The notes: generated by a model not told the origin, from the sequence alone. DNA of 64,000 bases from Quercus robur (GCF_932294415.1 NC_065542.1:2993501-3057500), one strand, 5' to 3'. Positions 25,001-36,994 are shown, counted from the stretch's first letter. Translations and numbers: made by a program.

Positions 25001-27822
25001 AAAAAAGAATCTGTAAAGCAGAACATGCTTTATGATTAATAATATTAACCAAAGTCAATGGGAAAAGAAAGATCGATAAGTGCAACTCGGGTAAAAAGAT
25101 TTTAAGAAGAGGATTTTAAAATATGAACGCATTGACAAGAAGAGAAGTAGCATCAGCTTAAAAGCAAAGCTCTGAGAAAGATGGCTTAGATTGTTTAGTC
25201 ATATGCTAGAATCAAAACTATTACTTGTAATATGATTCACAAACAAGGTGCCAGAGGCAAGAAGAAGACCCTAAAAACAAAGGATGCAGTGGTAAGTAAA
25301 GATGTGCAATAGAATAAAATATTATGCAAGACAGTAAACTGGCAATCCATACGGCCATATGTATACTTATTTTACGGCATTAGTTTAACAAAGCTACAAG
25401 CACACATGCATGCACATAAATGCACGTGTACACATGCGCACACACAACATCACCTTGCAGAATTTTTGGAAGGCAAGGCATCAATTATGACAACTACATG
25501 TTTTGATAACGCGCAAACATCTTTTCTTTCATGTCGGCATTATCCACATGCACATGTTCCCACAATTTGTATGTATATATATATATATATATATAAACAA
25601 CGTATTTTCAATGTCAAGTATATCAAAGATGCTTTCATAATTGTCCCTGCTTAAAAGATTCGTAGCACCAAACTATAAAAACTATTAGTTTTGTTTTACA
25701 GAGTATCGTCAAGTAAGCTAAAAATAAAGAGGCATAACATTTTTCCTCATTTCATTTCTAAATCCTTTCTTCTCAAGCAAAAGAGGTAGTTTCTGGTCCC
25801 TCATTCCAAATCATCACTCAAAATCTTAATAAAAAATCACTAGCTGCATCTCCTGAATGGGATTGATTAAATTTGCCCATGCATTCTTTTGTAATCCAGA
25901 ACGCCTTTAGAGACCAGCTTTTACAATCTGGTGAATCACCTACCATATTAGGGATGAAGAGAATTCTAGGATATGGAAGCATTAACTATTGCTTTATTAA
26001 ACTAGATCTAGGAGACAAAAAAAATTTAGGTAGAGCCAAGTTATAAGCCGTATGAAGTATGATCAGCTAACTATCTAGAATCCGGTGCAAGAAAGTGGCA
26101 CTGGTCAGATGCCACGAAATGTGCTTTTGTATAGATCAACAAGCTACAAAGGCAAAACCTTGTGCATTGAGAGATCACACATAGAATATGAGTTTGCTCT
26201 TCAAAGTATAGAAACTCTTAACTCTAGTCTTCTAGACATTTGGGTATGAGATTGAAGAAATCTCTAACAACCAGATAGACAAGCTTCAAAATATAAGAAC
26301 TCCCAGAATGTGATCCTCTACAGATTTAAAGATCAAACAATATATATTAATCACATAAAAACAACCCTGAATGAGCTTTGGTTCTGCAACTCATATCATC
26401 CACATGGGGCAAAATAAAATCCATAGCTTTCAAATGTCCTAATGCTATCGGGTCAGGTTCTTTCAGTGATTCAGCCAAACATCAACAGCTACCCATTCTG
26501 CTTCCAGACAACAGAACATCACCACTCAATTCATTTTTTCCCATAGAAAACATCATGTCTCCACATTGATGCTACTAAATCAACTAAATAGAAACAAATA
26601 TAAAAAAAGAAGAAAGGACAAGAAGTGTGTGATTATTGAATTACCATGTCTAAGACTCTATAGCCTCTTTCTTTTTTCTTTTTTCCTTTTAAATAGACGA
26701 CTCTTAAGGCCTATAATTCAACAGCACTACCATTTTTGGCCGCCTCAACCATGTAACAAAATATTAAAATCTCAGATTAAACTAGTCCATTTAGCTAAAA
26801 AACCAACCTGAGCAAGTTTATTCCAAGCAATTTGAAACCTCTAGTAGATCCAGCCCTTATTTTTCCGCTATAGATTAACTAACTTTACAGACCTTAAGGA
26901 GATTTTTTTTTTTTTTTTTTTATGTAATCAGAAATCTTTCAAATCAGTCCTCAATGCTATATAGATACCTAATATAATAACGTAATATCTCAGTAATTAA
27001 CCAACTAACTTGCCTGCCCAATATCTAAACGGTCTCAAACCAACAGTCACTCTCTCACATCAAGCACCAACATATTTAACAACCCACAATAACAATTCTG
27101 TTTACCATCTCTTCCCACGGCCTCTAATAAAAATTGAACCTTCTGTGAATACTCTCACATGTTCAAACAATTCCAGTCCCATTTGCTTCTAGCTAATAAT
27201 CTTAATTGACACACTCTCTGACACCCAAAAAGCCTTAAAACTAAAAATAAAAATAAAGTTTCTAGTTTTTGTTGATGGGCATTTTCGAACATAAAAATTC
27301 TAACTTTCATTTTTTTTTTTCAAGTCCTTTAGTTTATGAGTTTTTGAACATAAAAACCATTCCTTTCAAAAACCCTCCAACATGTCAGCTAGCAAACAGA
27401 ACTAAAAAAGTCAACCTTAAACAAAAATCAAACACCATAAGACCCAATAAAAAAACACATACATCAATCAAACCAAAACAAACCCAGAAACGAAACCAAT
27501 TCGAAGAATCCCAGGAACCAAAAATCCAACAAAATTTCAAGCAAAGTAAAAAAGAAAAAGAAGAAGAAGAAGAAAACCCAATACCGGAATTTTCATGATT
27601 CTTCTTTGCCATAGCTCTAACAGCAAAGGACGAAGAAGAAGAAGTGGAAATCCTGCGTCTCCTCAAAACCCTGATCTCAAAGACCTTGCCTTTACAGTCA
27701 GCTCCGCTACAAGAATTGGGTTTTCCCAAGTGCCAGGAATTGGGTTTCTCAGAAAACGAGTTCCTGAGAAAGACAGGGGTCCGGGTCGTGTTCTTTACAT
27801 GATGCACAGCCCACAGATCCAT
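22016..27822 (-). CDS. UPF0301 (YqgE/AlgH, DUF179) protein with plastid-type transit peptide
   Basis: Three exons: 27822-27585, 23458-23307, 22693-22016; 355 residues. Exon 1 encodes a Ser/Arg-rich, acid-poor leader of about 70 residues (RRRRISTSSSSSFAVRAMA), typical of plastid import. Exon 2 is a charged linker. Exon 3 holds the bacterial-type YqgE/AlgH domain (about 160-345): GCVLVATEKL, FGIVINRPL (about 200-208), LHFGGPLE (about 231-238), ARNSLDEAAVL and GYAGWQLDQLREEI (about 292 on). These are the conserved motifs of the family, whose biochemical role is unsettled. In plants the domain is likely a plastid protein inherited from bacteria. Intron 1 is 4.1 kb and holds repeats (an LTR-like piece and LINE scraps). 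Start chosen as the first ATG of an open, transit-like exon. Confidence 0.93.
23627..23951. mobile_element. Possible solo LTR or TRIM-like repeat in intron 1 of the UPF0301 gene
   Basis: Starts TGTGGAGATTATC, contains a TATATAAAGC box near 23791 and two tandem palindromic units around CCTTAGGTGGGAAGCCTAAGG and CTAGGTGGGAAGCCTAG. The layout recalls an LTR, but ends and target repeats are not clear. Confidence 0.3.
25120..25265 (+). pseudogene. Short RTE-type LINE scrap in intron 1 of the UPF0301 gene
   Basis: Reads KAKLRERWLRLFSHMLES, resembling the LRWFGHV motif at the end of plant RTE-type LINE ORFs. Strongly decayed. Confidence 0.35.
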
Positions 27823-28360
27823 CCCTCTTCTTCCTCCACCACTACCACCAAAAGATTTTGTTTTCCCTGAAAACCAAATTCCGATTTTATCTCAATCTCT
27901 GTGTGTATGTTTCTTTTTCTCTTTCACTGTATGACGTTGGAAACGATGAGAAAGTAAAGGAAGGGAGAGATAATCAGTAACGGATATATATAAAAAATAT
28001 ATTTTTTTTTATACTAAAAAAAAAAAAAAAAAAAAAACAGAGAAAGAGAGAGAGAGAAAGAAATTGAAAGCGAAATAGAGAAAGAGAATATGCCTTATTA
28101 TAACCGAATTGTGTATTTGAGAGAGAGAGAGAGAGAGTGACTGTGTTTGTGTGTGTGGATGGGTCATGGTTCATGGGTTGGCACTGGTGATGAGTGTGGA
28201 GGATTTTGTTTGTTGTGCGCATTGTAAGCTCACGTTAGTGCTACTTTGAGTGCATCTTGCATTAATGTGCGCCGGCGGGTAATTTAAGGCCCCACTTTAC
28301 AACTATCATTGGTCTCTCTCTCTCTCTCTCTCTCTCATGGCTAAAAGAGAAAATCTAAGT
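27823..28360. promoter_or_regulatory. 5' flank of the UPF0301 gene with CT/GA repeats
   Basis: Upstream of the UPF0301 start codon. It holds (GA)n runs at 28040-28065 and 28117-28137, an A run at 28016-28037 and a (CT)n run at 28312-28336. Such CT/GA tracts are common in plant core promoters and leaders. No TATA box chosen. Confidence 0.35.
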
Positions 28361-28976
28361 ACGCCAAAAAAATTGACACTGTTGATGTGTCAAAATTATC
28401 ATTGATAAATTCTAAAAAAAAAAAATTTATCATTGATAAGTTAAGAAGTGATATATGTGTGAATTGAAATAAAAATTTTGTCAACTCATGAAAAAAGTTT
28501 TCAATTTTTTTGTGTGTATGCAACGTTACTTTGACTAAAAACCAAGTATGTTAATAGGGTTTCTAGAGATGTCGTGTTTCTGCGAGAGATATGAATGATT
28601 AGAATAATGGTACATATATAAAAAATTGACAACAGTTGAGTTGACAAGCATGTATTGGTTTTTATTTCGGGTCAATATAGACATTATTTTTTACTTATTA
28701 CTAACAATCTACGGCACTAGTGAGTGTCAAATTTTGTGTCTATAGATTTTCTTGAATAATTATCATGTTAATAGTACCCTTTTCAATTTATAGGGTCCTT
28801 AAAGAGGTTATGTGAATGGATTTTGTAAGAAAAAAAAACTCCGAAATATATTTATTATTCAATTGATTAAAATAGGTATGGTGGTCTGGTGGAGTTGTAA
28901 TTAGTGTGAGAACAATTTAAGACAATACAAGTTTCCTATATATAACTATAAGTTTGAATCAAGGATCAACATTAAG

Positions 28977-29026
<50 letters not shown>

Positions 29027-29089
29027 TGGAACTATGACAGTGATAAATAAGCTCATTACATTGATTTGAGAAGAATGTGAAGGGGTTTT
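28361..29089. other. AT-rich intergenic DNA
   Basis: No gene. Contains an (AT)n microsatellite at 28979-29022. Confidence 0.5.
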
Positions 29090-30330
29090 TTTTAAGAAAG
29101 ACCAAAACATAGTAGATGAAATGTAAGTTTAGTCAAGGTACTAACAAGGATTAAAGGGCTCTAAGACTTTATGATTAAGAGATATCAAACAATAGGAGTT
29201 TTTGATATATTGGATCAATAATTCAAAGAGATTGAGATAACAGAGATGATGTAAATCATAGGATAAGAGTATGGTGGATAAAGAGGAGAAGCACAACATG
29301 AGTATTGTATATTATAGAATACCTGTTAAGTTAAACGATTTTTTTTTTTTTTTTTATAAAGACGACTATAAGATCAATTATGCTCTATGATATTGAATGT
29401 TAGGTTGTTAAAAAAACAACATATTCATAAAAAAGAGTGTAGGTAAAGGAGAATGTTAAGACACATGAGTGAACATACAAAGAAAGATGGGATTCGAATA
29501 AGGGAATTTGTTATTTTTTTTGGAAAGTAGAACCAACTTCATTCAATTAAAATGAATCAAGATACAATGCTTCTAACGCAGGTAGGGGGGATTCCTACAA
29601 CCAAACAATCTCATCCACAATTCCTCTAGTAAATTTAGCCAAAGAGTGAGCCACAGAATTGGCAAAATGACACACACAACTTACTGACACAGCTCGTAAG
29701 CCTGAACTGATACATTGGATATCTCCATACAAGTGACCCAAACGTGATATAGTAGCCCGTGAACATGTTATTGTCTGCATAACTATTGCATTATCACCCT
29801 CCATAATCAACTCCACAAAACCCGAGTCTATGCCAAACTCCAATTCTTTGCGGCACGCTAGCACCTCAGCCCCCTCGCTGTTAGAAACCGATGGACCCTT
29901 CGTCGTCATGGCAACCATCACTTCCCCCAACTCATTGCGAATTACTGCGCAGAAGCCCGAGGCGTTTATGTCATTGAGGATAGCTGCATCGAAGTTGAGT
30001 TTGAAGCAATTCTTTGGTGGTGGACTCTAGGTAGCACCTCTTGCGGCCGTCGATTAGACAGCCAGGTGCTATTGCGCCTCCTTATATTCTTCTATAAACT
30101 CCACTACCCTCCATTGAGAGAATTTGTTTGAAGATAAGGGTAACATTTATTGTTGCAAAAAATGATAAAATAGTATTTTAGATTGTTTGGCCATGTTTAA
30201 AGAATAAATATTAATACACCAATGAAAAAAAGTGAGTTGGTTTAAATTGATGGAAAAAATAAAAAAGATAATGGAAGACAAAAAATAGTAGTGAAAAAAG
30301 GACATACCGATTAAGTGATAATGACTAATG
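29090..30330 (+). pseudogene. RTE-type LINE remnant, split by another LINE
   Basis: The + strand keeps phrases of the end of an RTE-type ORF: SHRIRVWWMKRRS near 29260, YKTTIRSIMLYDIECWVVKK near 29360, MLRHMSEHTKKDGIR near 29450, and, after the insertion at 29513-30119, RLFGHV near 30180 followed by NTPMKKSELV. Many stops and frame changes; long dead. It had to be present before the inserted LINE. Confidence 0.65.
29513..30119 (-). pseudogene. L1-type LINE 3' end (RNase H-like domain) inserted in the RTE remnant
   Basis: The minus strand reads CFKLNFDAAILNDINASGF, then GEVMVAMTTKG, EGAEVLACRKELEFGID, LIMEGDNAIVMQTI and HFANSVAHSLAKF: a plant LINE RNase H-like (RVT_3) domain ending with a stop at 29595. 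A short T run at 29514 (the poly-A tail on the minus strand) and flanking direct repeats GAATTTGTT (29504-29512 and 30120-30128) mark a target-primed insertion, truncated at its 5' end. Two stops lie upstream of the domain in the same frame near 30030-30060. Confidence 0.8.
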
Positions 30331-30344
30331 AGTATGACTTTATG

Positions 30345-30814
30345 TCAGTGTTACCGATACCGTACCGTACCAGCTAGTGCACCAATACAGGTACACCCCC
30401 TATTTTGTACTAGAAAAAATCTCGACCGTATCGGCGAATTCTGGCTGTTTTGGCCGGTAAATAGATATTGGGCCGAAACACGAAATGCTGTGTGTGTATT
30501 TTTTTTTGGTAATTGTGGTAGTTTTTTAAGGGCAACATGGTAATTTTTAAATCCTAATTCTAACCCTAAACACTACCCAAGCAGCAGCCCTCATTCTCTC
30601 TTCTCCCTCACTCTCTCTGTTTTGCAACAAAAAATCTCAGCTCTCTCATCAGTACTCTCACGCCATTACTTCATTCACACATTCATGTATATAAGTTTGC
30701 TACCTTTGTTTTAATCAAAATATAAGTTTGCTGCCCGAGTGTTTGAAATTTCTCTTTCCATGTTGCAATTAGAATCTATGTTGGTGGAGTCACTTAATAT
30801 ATGCTCCAAAATTA

Positions 30815-30854
<40 letters not shown>

Positions 30855-31018
30855 GTGGAGTCCCATAATATTGAATATTGGTGGAGTCACTTAATATTGG
30901 TGTGTGTGTATATATATATAATAACGGTAAACTTGAAACGGTACACCGGTATTGACCAGTACTCGAAATATATAGTACCGGTGGTCAAACCGATACAGCT
31001 TCCAGTACGGTATTGACT
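30345..31018. mobile_element. Degenerate element with inverted GC-richer ends (type unknown)
   Basis: The left end ('gataccgtaccgtaccagct') and the right end ('gctgtatcggtttgacca' in reverse complement, then 'ggtactatatatttcgagta') are similar in opposite orientation and stand out from AT-rich surroundings. The interior holds CT repeats and an (AT)n run at 30817-30850. Noncoding DNA element suspected. Confidence 0.35.
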
Positions 31019-31511
31019 TCCTTGCTTCATGTAGTATGGAACAACTAAAAAGAATATATACATTTAATCCTAACTAGTTTTTTGATATTTATAATCAACT
31101 CTTTTTAATTTTGAGACTAGTTGTAATTATTTCTAGTTTCAAATTCTTAGTTTTATGGCTAAATTATTTATTGCTCAACTAATCTCGTTGTAATAATTCG
31201 GGTTGTTTTAAACATAAGAATTTGTGAGTGATGTAACAACAAAATTTACATATAAGCCTAAAAGATTGATGTGTCAAATTTTAAACACACAAAAAAAATT
31301 CAAAAAATTATTTATTATGTTGATGTGTCACTAATCATGTGTATTATCAATATCACTTTAGTTTGTAAAACTTTTGCCAAAAAAAAATAATAATAATAAT
31401 AACTTTGCCTTTTTTCCAAAATTTGTAATTGCTATTAATTTGTAGGTCACTTGGAACCTCTTCCTCCCATAAAGTTTGGGTTGAATCCTCCTAATCTCTT
31501 TATTACTTTGA

Positions 31512-31564
<53 letters not shown>

Positions 31565-31636
31565 CACCCTTGAACAATTAAATAGCCTATAATTATTGTA
31601 TCCTACAAGTGTGAATAAAAATGCACCAAAAACCAC
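31019..31636. other. AT-rich intergenic DNA with (AT)n
   Basis: No gene seen. A TA run of about 23 units lies at 31516-31562. Confidence 0.5.
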
Positions 31637-31793
31637 CGTGCACTTTTGACGCGATAGTCACTCCACCAGTATAAGTATTTGTGAGGTGTGGGAGGTAAGG
31701 ATTGGAGTTTAAGTCTCCAAGAGAAAGTTTCATATACATATACACTTAAATTGGGTTAAAATATAATTTCTATCTTGTTTAAAAAAAAATACT
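31637..31793 (+). mobile_element. tRNA-derived SINE
   Basis: 'gtcactccaccagtataagt' at the start, a box-B-like 'ggagtttaagtctcc' about 50 bases on, a conserved tail 'aatttctatcttgt' and a final A run. This matches a SINE type abundant in woody eudicots (recalled, not searched). Confidence 0.6.
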
Positions 31794-32024
31794 AAAATTA
31801 TGTCTTTGGTTATTTTTCATTTTTTAAATAAGAATATAAAAACAAAGTGGTATTGGGTATTATACTACATTTTAAAATTTAACAGATTGGCCACACCAAT
31901 AACCATTTTAAAATGTAAGTTTAAATTATAAAATTGGATAAGGCTGAAAACGATAGCAACACATATAGAGATGTTTCCATAATTTTTTTTTTTTTTTAAC
32001 TTCTGTACTTTTCTTAATGATGGG

Positions 32025-32156
32025 TATGAACGTGGAATAAAGGATATGGATTCAATCACCGCTTACACAAAAACCAATTGATGTATTGCTCAGATTATAA
32101 AAAGCGCAATCATCAAAAATATCTGTCATAGATTGAAATTTTATTAAAAAAGAAAT
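32025..32156 (+). mobile_element. SINE fragment interrupted by an LTR
   Basis: A box-B-like 'ggattcaatcaccgcttaca', then 'accaattgatgt' and 'gattgaaattttatt' resemble the 3' half of the SINE at 36741-36900. The solo LTR at 32157 sits in its A-rich tail. Confidence 0.5.
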
Positions 32157-32848
32157 TGTGGGGCCAGAGAATTTGTGACCCTGGCCCACTTTACATTAGG
32201 GCCCAAGGCCCGCGCCGAGGAGAAATGTTGCCGAGGACATGCAACGAAAGTCCAAATGGCCTAGAAATGTAATCGTCCTCGGCATCCCAAAACCTAGAAG
32301 GGAAGAACGGCACGTCATCAAAAATAGCCCCCAAAGCCTTCCCAGAAGAAAGGGCGAGTACAGTAGAACGTGCACGGGAGTACAGTGTAGGATCGGTTCA
32401 AGGAAAAGCTGTCACTTTCGCATTGAATGCGCCAACAAACGTCCTGGCTGTATTAATGGGGAAAGGACCCCTGAATAGTATGGTTTCGATTACTGCAACT
32501 AACAGAAGGTGGGGGAAGGCGGCTGATGGGACACGCACTCAAGTAGTTACCTGCCTGACCAACAGATGGAAAGTCAGGATCAAATGAGAAGGGCTATATA
32601 ATGTAAGAATCTCTCCTTGGAGGGAGGAAGAGGTGGCCAACAAACGGAGCTACGCAGGCCGTGTTAAAGAGAAAGTCTTCTTGAATAAATTTAGCTCACT
32701 TCTGTGTAAGCATCTGAAACACGATGACCAATGACTGTCTGTTCACCAAGACCTAGCCTTTTAGCCACTCTCTACAAATTTATTGTTTAGGCCTTTAACG
32801 TTCGAACCTAATACTCAATTCGGGATCGTTACAAATTGAGTCCTTACA
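32157..32848 (+). mobile_element. Solo LTR (family shared with 34185-34887)
   Basis: Fossil solo LTR of 692 bp, TGTGGGGCCAGAGAA to GAGTCCTTACA, flanked by 5-bp repeats gaaat/gaaac. The family is not named; both ends match the second copy. GC-richer than its surroundings. No internal coding part next to it. Confidence 0.75.
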
Positions 32849-34119
32849 GAAACCATTCTTATTTGAAATTTAATAGATTTACCATATACTAAGAAACTCA
32901 TTAGTGATTTACTTCATTTTTTAAAACAATAACTTAAAACATGAGTGTTTAAAGGTTCTAGAGAGAAGAGTGATGCCTTGAGGATTTTTTTTTTTTAAAT
33001 AAAATAAAATCATGCCTTGACTTTTACGGTTATATAGATGAACACGTAAGAATTATAAATCGTTTATTTTTACGTGTTGGTCAATACTCAACACCTACTC
33101 TTTAAAATAAAAATAAAAAAAAATAAAAGACAAAAATGAGCTCGTGTCTAATGAAAAAAATAATGGTTGTTAATATTCGTGGGAATCTGTTTCTCTTCAA
33201 AGTGAAATTAAATAGGGAACATATAATATGTGTGTGTGGGGGGGGGGGGGGGGGGGGGGGGGAGGGGGGTGGGGTGTGGGTGGTATTGAGCTTGCTTAAT
33301 GATCAATATGAAACCGCAACCTATAATTATTATTGATTAAAAGATAGAAACAAACTTTATAAATAAAAAGTAAAAAAATAAAGACCAACCTATTATTTGA
33401 AAAAAAAAAAATTTGAGAAGAAGAAACTTTTGATTAATAATGAAATATTGGCCAAATCAGCCTGATAAATACATATAATATACACTTATTATTAGATAAT
33501 AATTTTTTTTTTTACATAATTGTTTTTAAGAGAATCATACTACCAATCATCTAATTAAGCATGAAAAAAAAATTGAATTTGTCGCTTATATCGCAAAACA
33601 TAATGCGTCCAGTTGCAATTGAATGAATAGTCATAAGATGATATAATTCGCTCACATTTAATGAAATGGTGGCCCAATTATTGTACACATATGGACAAAT
33701 TAGATGGTGTACTACTGGGCTGTTTACATTTTTTTTTTTTTTTTTTTGTTTAGAAAAATAAAAAAAGAATTCAGGGGAAAATATTCTCACATACTCCCTA
33801 AAAAAGTACACTATGCATACTATGGACACAGTGTTCATAATTTACATGTGTTGTTCATATTTTTGAAATATGTTCATACTTAACACATGAAATATATGAC
33901 ACGTACAAATAATGTACCTTAATGAACGTACAATGCCCTATTTTATATATATGTTATTGCACAAGATATATTTACAATTTTTTTTAATTGTTGGTATGAC
34001 GATTTGTTATTGGTGTATAATGAAAGCTGTGACATTGTTTAATACCTTTTAACAAGTTTTAAAAAAAGGATGTGAAAATATTTATGTTCTTAACATTACT
34101 TATCTCAACAATTTTTAGC

Positions 34120-34152
<33 letters not shown>

Positions 34153-34184
34153 TTAGCCAAAACAACAAAAGCTTTAATTAGCAG
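32849..34184. other. Intergenic DNA between the two solo LTRs
   Basis: No gene. Holds a run of G at 33238-33280, T runs near 33500 and 33730, and an (AAT)n run at 34122-34150. Confidence 0.5.
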
Positions 34185-34887
34185 TGTAAGGACTCAATTC
34201 GTGACGACTCCAAGATGATACTGGGCTTGTACGTAGAGAGGGCCCAAACAATATCATTTGTAGAGCGTGGGTTTGAAAGGCTAGGCCTTAGTCACTGGTC
34301 GGTGGATAACCAAGGTGTTTATACAAAAGTGAGCCATGTTCGCCTCGAGGAGTCTTTCTCCTCGAAACGGTCTGGGAGGCTCTGGTTTTTGGCCTTTTTT
34401 CCCAGCCTCCTCTTTGGCGCATCAACCTTCACATTATATAACCCTTCTTGGTTGATCCTAGCCCTCCACTTGTTGATCAGGCAGGTGCCTACTTAAGTAC
34501 CCGTCCCATCGACTGCCTCCCCTTGCTTTTTGTTAGTTGCGATAACCGAAGCCACCCTGTTCAGGCGTCTTTTCTCATTAATATGGTTAGGACGTTTGCG
34601 GGCGCATTTAATGCGGAGGGGACGTATTTACTTTGAACCAGCTCCACACCGTACCCCCACGTGGGTCCATTCTACTCGCCTCTTCTTCAGGGGGTTTTTT
34701 GGGGGCAGCCTTCAACGAGATGTCGCTCTTCCCTTTGAAGTCTTGGAATGTCGAGGACAGGGTCATCCTCGGCTGTGCCCCCAGGCTATTCGACCTTTCC
34801 CTATTCGTCCTCGGCAAATACCCTCCTCGGCACGGGCCCTGGGCCCCAGTAGAGCGTGGGCCGGATCATAAGTTCTCTGGCCCCACA
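34185..34887 (-). mobile_element. Solo LTR, same family, opposite orientation
   Basis: Fossil solo LTR of 703 bp with a perfect 5-bp target repeat agcag (34180-34184 and 34888-34892). Its ends are the reverse complement of those at 32157-32848, while the middle is diverged, so the two are separate insertions of related elements. Confidence 0.8.
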
Positions 34888-34892
34888 AGCAG

Positions 34893-36089
34893 CATTGTTT
34901 TAATTTAAGCATTTGAATTTTTTTTTTCTTCCTTTGAATTTATGAATTAGATACCATTTTTTTTTTTTGTGTGAATAAGTTGAAAGTTATAATGGAGTAA
35001 GACAATTTGAAACTTAGATGTTTTTAAAAATGTTAGAAGGTACCAACCAATTAAATTACAAATTTTTTTTTTTTTTTTTTTAGATGGTTAGAAATATAAA
35101 TATATCATGTAGTTCAACAGTCGTGTAATATAATTCATTTCAATAATCCAAGAAGGAAAATATATACAAATTCTGCGAGGGAAAAATAAATTGTTTCTAA
35201 AATTATTTTGAAACTTGTTGAGGTGGCCATTACAATGATTTTGTTCGCTTCAACAAAGGCAGATCATAACAAATATTTTAAAGTCATTACATAAATGATA
35301 TTTGAAATCGGCAACGTCGCCATTAAATAATACATCAAAATGCAAATTTTAAAAACAATTGGCTAAGAGTCCGTTTATTTCGACATTATAACATTTTCTG
35401 AAAAATTAATAAATTATTTTTCAAAAAGTATTTTCTAGATAATTATTTTATTTTTTCATGTTTGATAGCAATCTTAAAAATGGATTTGATAACTATCTTT
35501 TGACTTTCACCATTTAGTTTGACATGAAATAAAGTTATTTTCTAAAAAAAATTTGTAAAAAAAAAAAATTATGTTTCATGCTAAGTTAAACTAGCTACTA
35601 ACCCATGCTATGCACAGAAACTTACTTATTCTTATTTGTGAGGTAGACTAAAATAATTTTATGAAAAATTTAAGAAACTACATCATTGCATGATTTGTTC
35701 TTGTATGATTTTAATTTTTGTTACAATTTGATGAAGATGCCGTTGCTTGAACATACCGTTGCTTGAACATGCAATGGCTTACAAAAAATTTGTCAGACAG
35801 ACTTAGATACTGCAAAAAAAAAAAACTCAAAAATTCAGATATTAAAACTTCTGAAAGACCAAAAAATATTAAAGAATCAGATGACTGATTACTTAGAAAT
35901 TATTGAGATAAAACAAAATATATATATATATATATATAACTAAATGATAGAGAAATATAAGAAAAAGATGAGTTATATTCGAAAGAATAATTTCAATTAT
36001 TGTAAGCTTTTTTATGTTGTAAAAAACGGCTAAAGAGAGTTTGGTGGTTCATGTACGAAAATTATTTTTAAAAAAATACATTAAAAACC

Positions 36090-36137
<48 letters not shown>

Positions 36138-36240
36138 TAATAAAGTAGAGGAGAAGAAAATAACATAAGAGGAGCTCATACCTCTATTTGGCTTTTAAAA
36201 AAAATATTGGGGTTTGCTTTGTTTTTATAATGTTCATAAT
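34893..36240. other. AT-rich intergenic DNA
   Basis: No gene seen. (AT)n microsatellites at about 35919-35938 and 36092-36135, and a short repeat 'ccgttgcttgaacat' at about 35742 and 35757. Confidence 0.5.
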
Positions 36241-36261
36241 TAACCTCGCAAATTTGGATAT

Positions 36262-36462
36262 AAATTATCAATGTTTGAGTTTGAGTTTAAGTTGGACATG
36301 TTAAAGAGATAAAGTTTCATTCCTTGCTAAGTTTGGATTAAATAAAAATAATTTTGTTTAAAAAAAATAATGATGAGTTTGAGTTTAAGTTGAACTTGTT
36401 AGAGAGATAGAGTTTCACTTCTTATTATGTTTGGACTAAATAAAAATAATTTTATTTAAATA
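36262..36462. repeat. Two ~100-bp tandem units
   Basis: The unit beginning 'gagtttgagtttaagttg' (36275) recurs at 36375 with about 10 percent change, each ending in an A/T-rich 'aaaaataattttrttta' block. Confidence 0.65.
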
Positions 36463-36740
36463 TTATGCTAACATGGAAAATTGTAAGAGTTCCAAAGGTT
36501 TTGATTTTATATATAATATAGAATAGATAAGGGAAATTAAATGATAATTTTCACCTATTTTTTTTATATTACCAAAAACAGAAAAACACGAAAAATGAAC
36601 AAAAAAAGTCAAGATGATATAATCCTGGTGAGAAAAGATGGTTATTTATTTATTTATGGGAAGTGAGGAAAGATGTTATTTAATTTTCTAGTAACAAATT
36701 AGATGTACAGTGATCCTATATATATAAAAGGTAATAAACC

Positions 36741-36900
36741 ATGGGTTTTAACTAACTCAATTGATAAAGTTTCTTACAGTTGAATAAGAGATCTGGGGTT
36801 CAATCCTTATTTACACCAAAAACTGAGTATTGTCTTGGTATCATCAGGAGTAGACCCCATAAATTGAAATTCTCCCTTAAAATAAATTAAAACAAATAAA
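36741..36900 (+). mobile_element. tRNA-derived SINE with target-site duplication
   Basis: 160 bp with A-box-like 'actaactcaattgata' and B-box-like 'ggggttcaatcc' promoter parts and an A-rich tail. Flanked by 14-bp direct repeats AAAGGTAATAAACC (36727-36740) and AAAGGTCATAAACC (36901-36914). It lies just upstream of the transporter promoter. Confidence 0.8.
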
Positions 36901-36994
36901 AAAGGTCATAAACCCAATAAAAGATTTTGGATAGGAATAGGATACTGCTGGTGAATATATATAACACTAATTAGTGTTATATTCCGAATAAAAC

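Noticed and set aside
27269-27598. A 109-residue Lys/Asn/Gln-rich + strand frame
   Set aside because: It lies opposite the first exon and donor of the UPF0301 gene. Low complexity, no recognisable domain.
32239-32478. A 79-residue + strand frame rich in Arg
   Set aside because: Falls within the solo LTR at 32157-32848, with no known domain.
34215-34908. Overlapping + strand frames of 62-113 residues
   Set aside because: They lie inside the GC-richer solo LTR; they are chance open frames, not host genes.
10799-36135. Regularly spaced short repeats that might suggest a CRISPR array
   Set aside because: All are AT microsatellites, MITE arms or tandem duplications with no repeat-spacer pattern; the genome is eukaryotic.
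36741-36900. Possible tRNA gene (A-box and B-box)
   Set aside because: No cloverleaf could be drawn. The A-rich tail and 14-bp target duplication identify it as a SINE.
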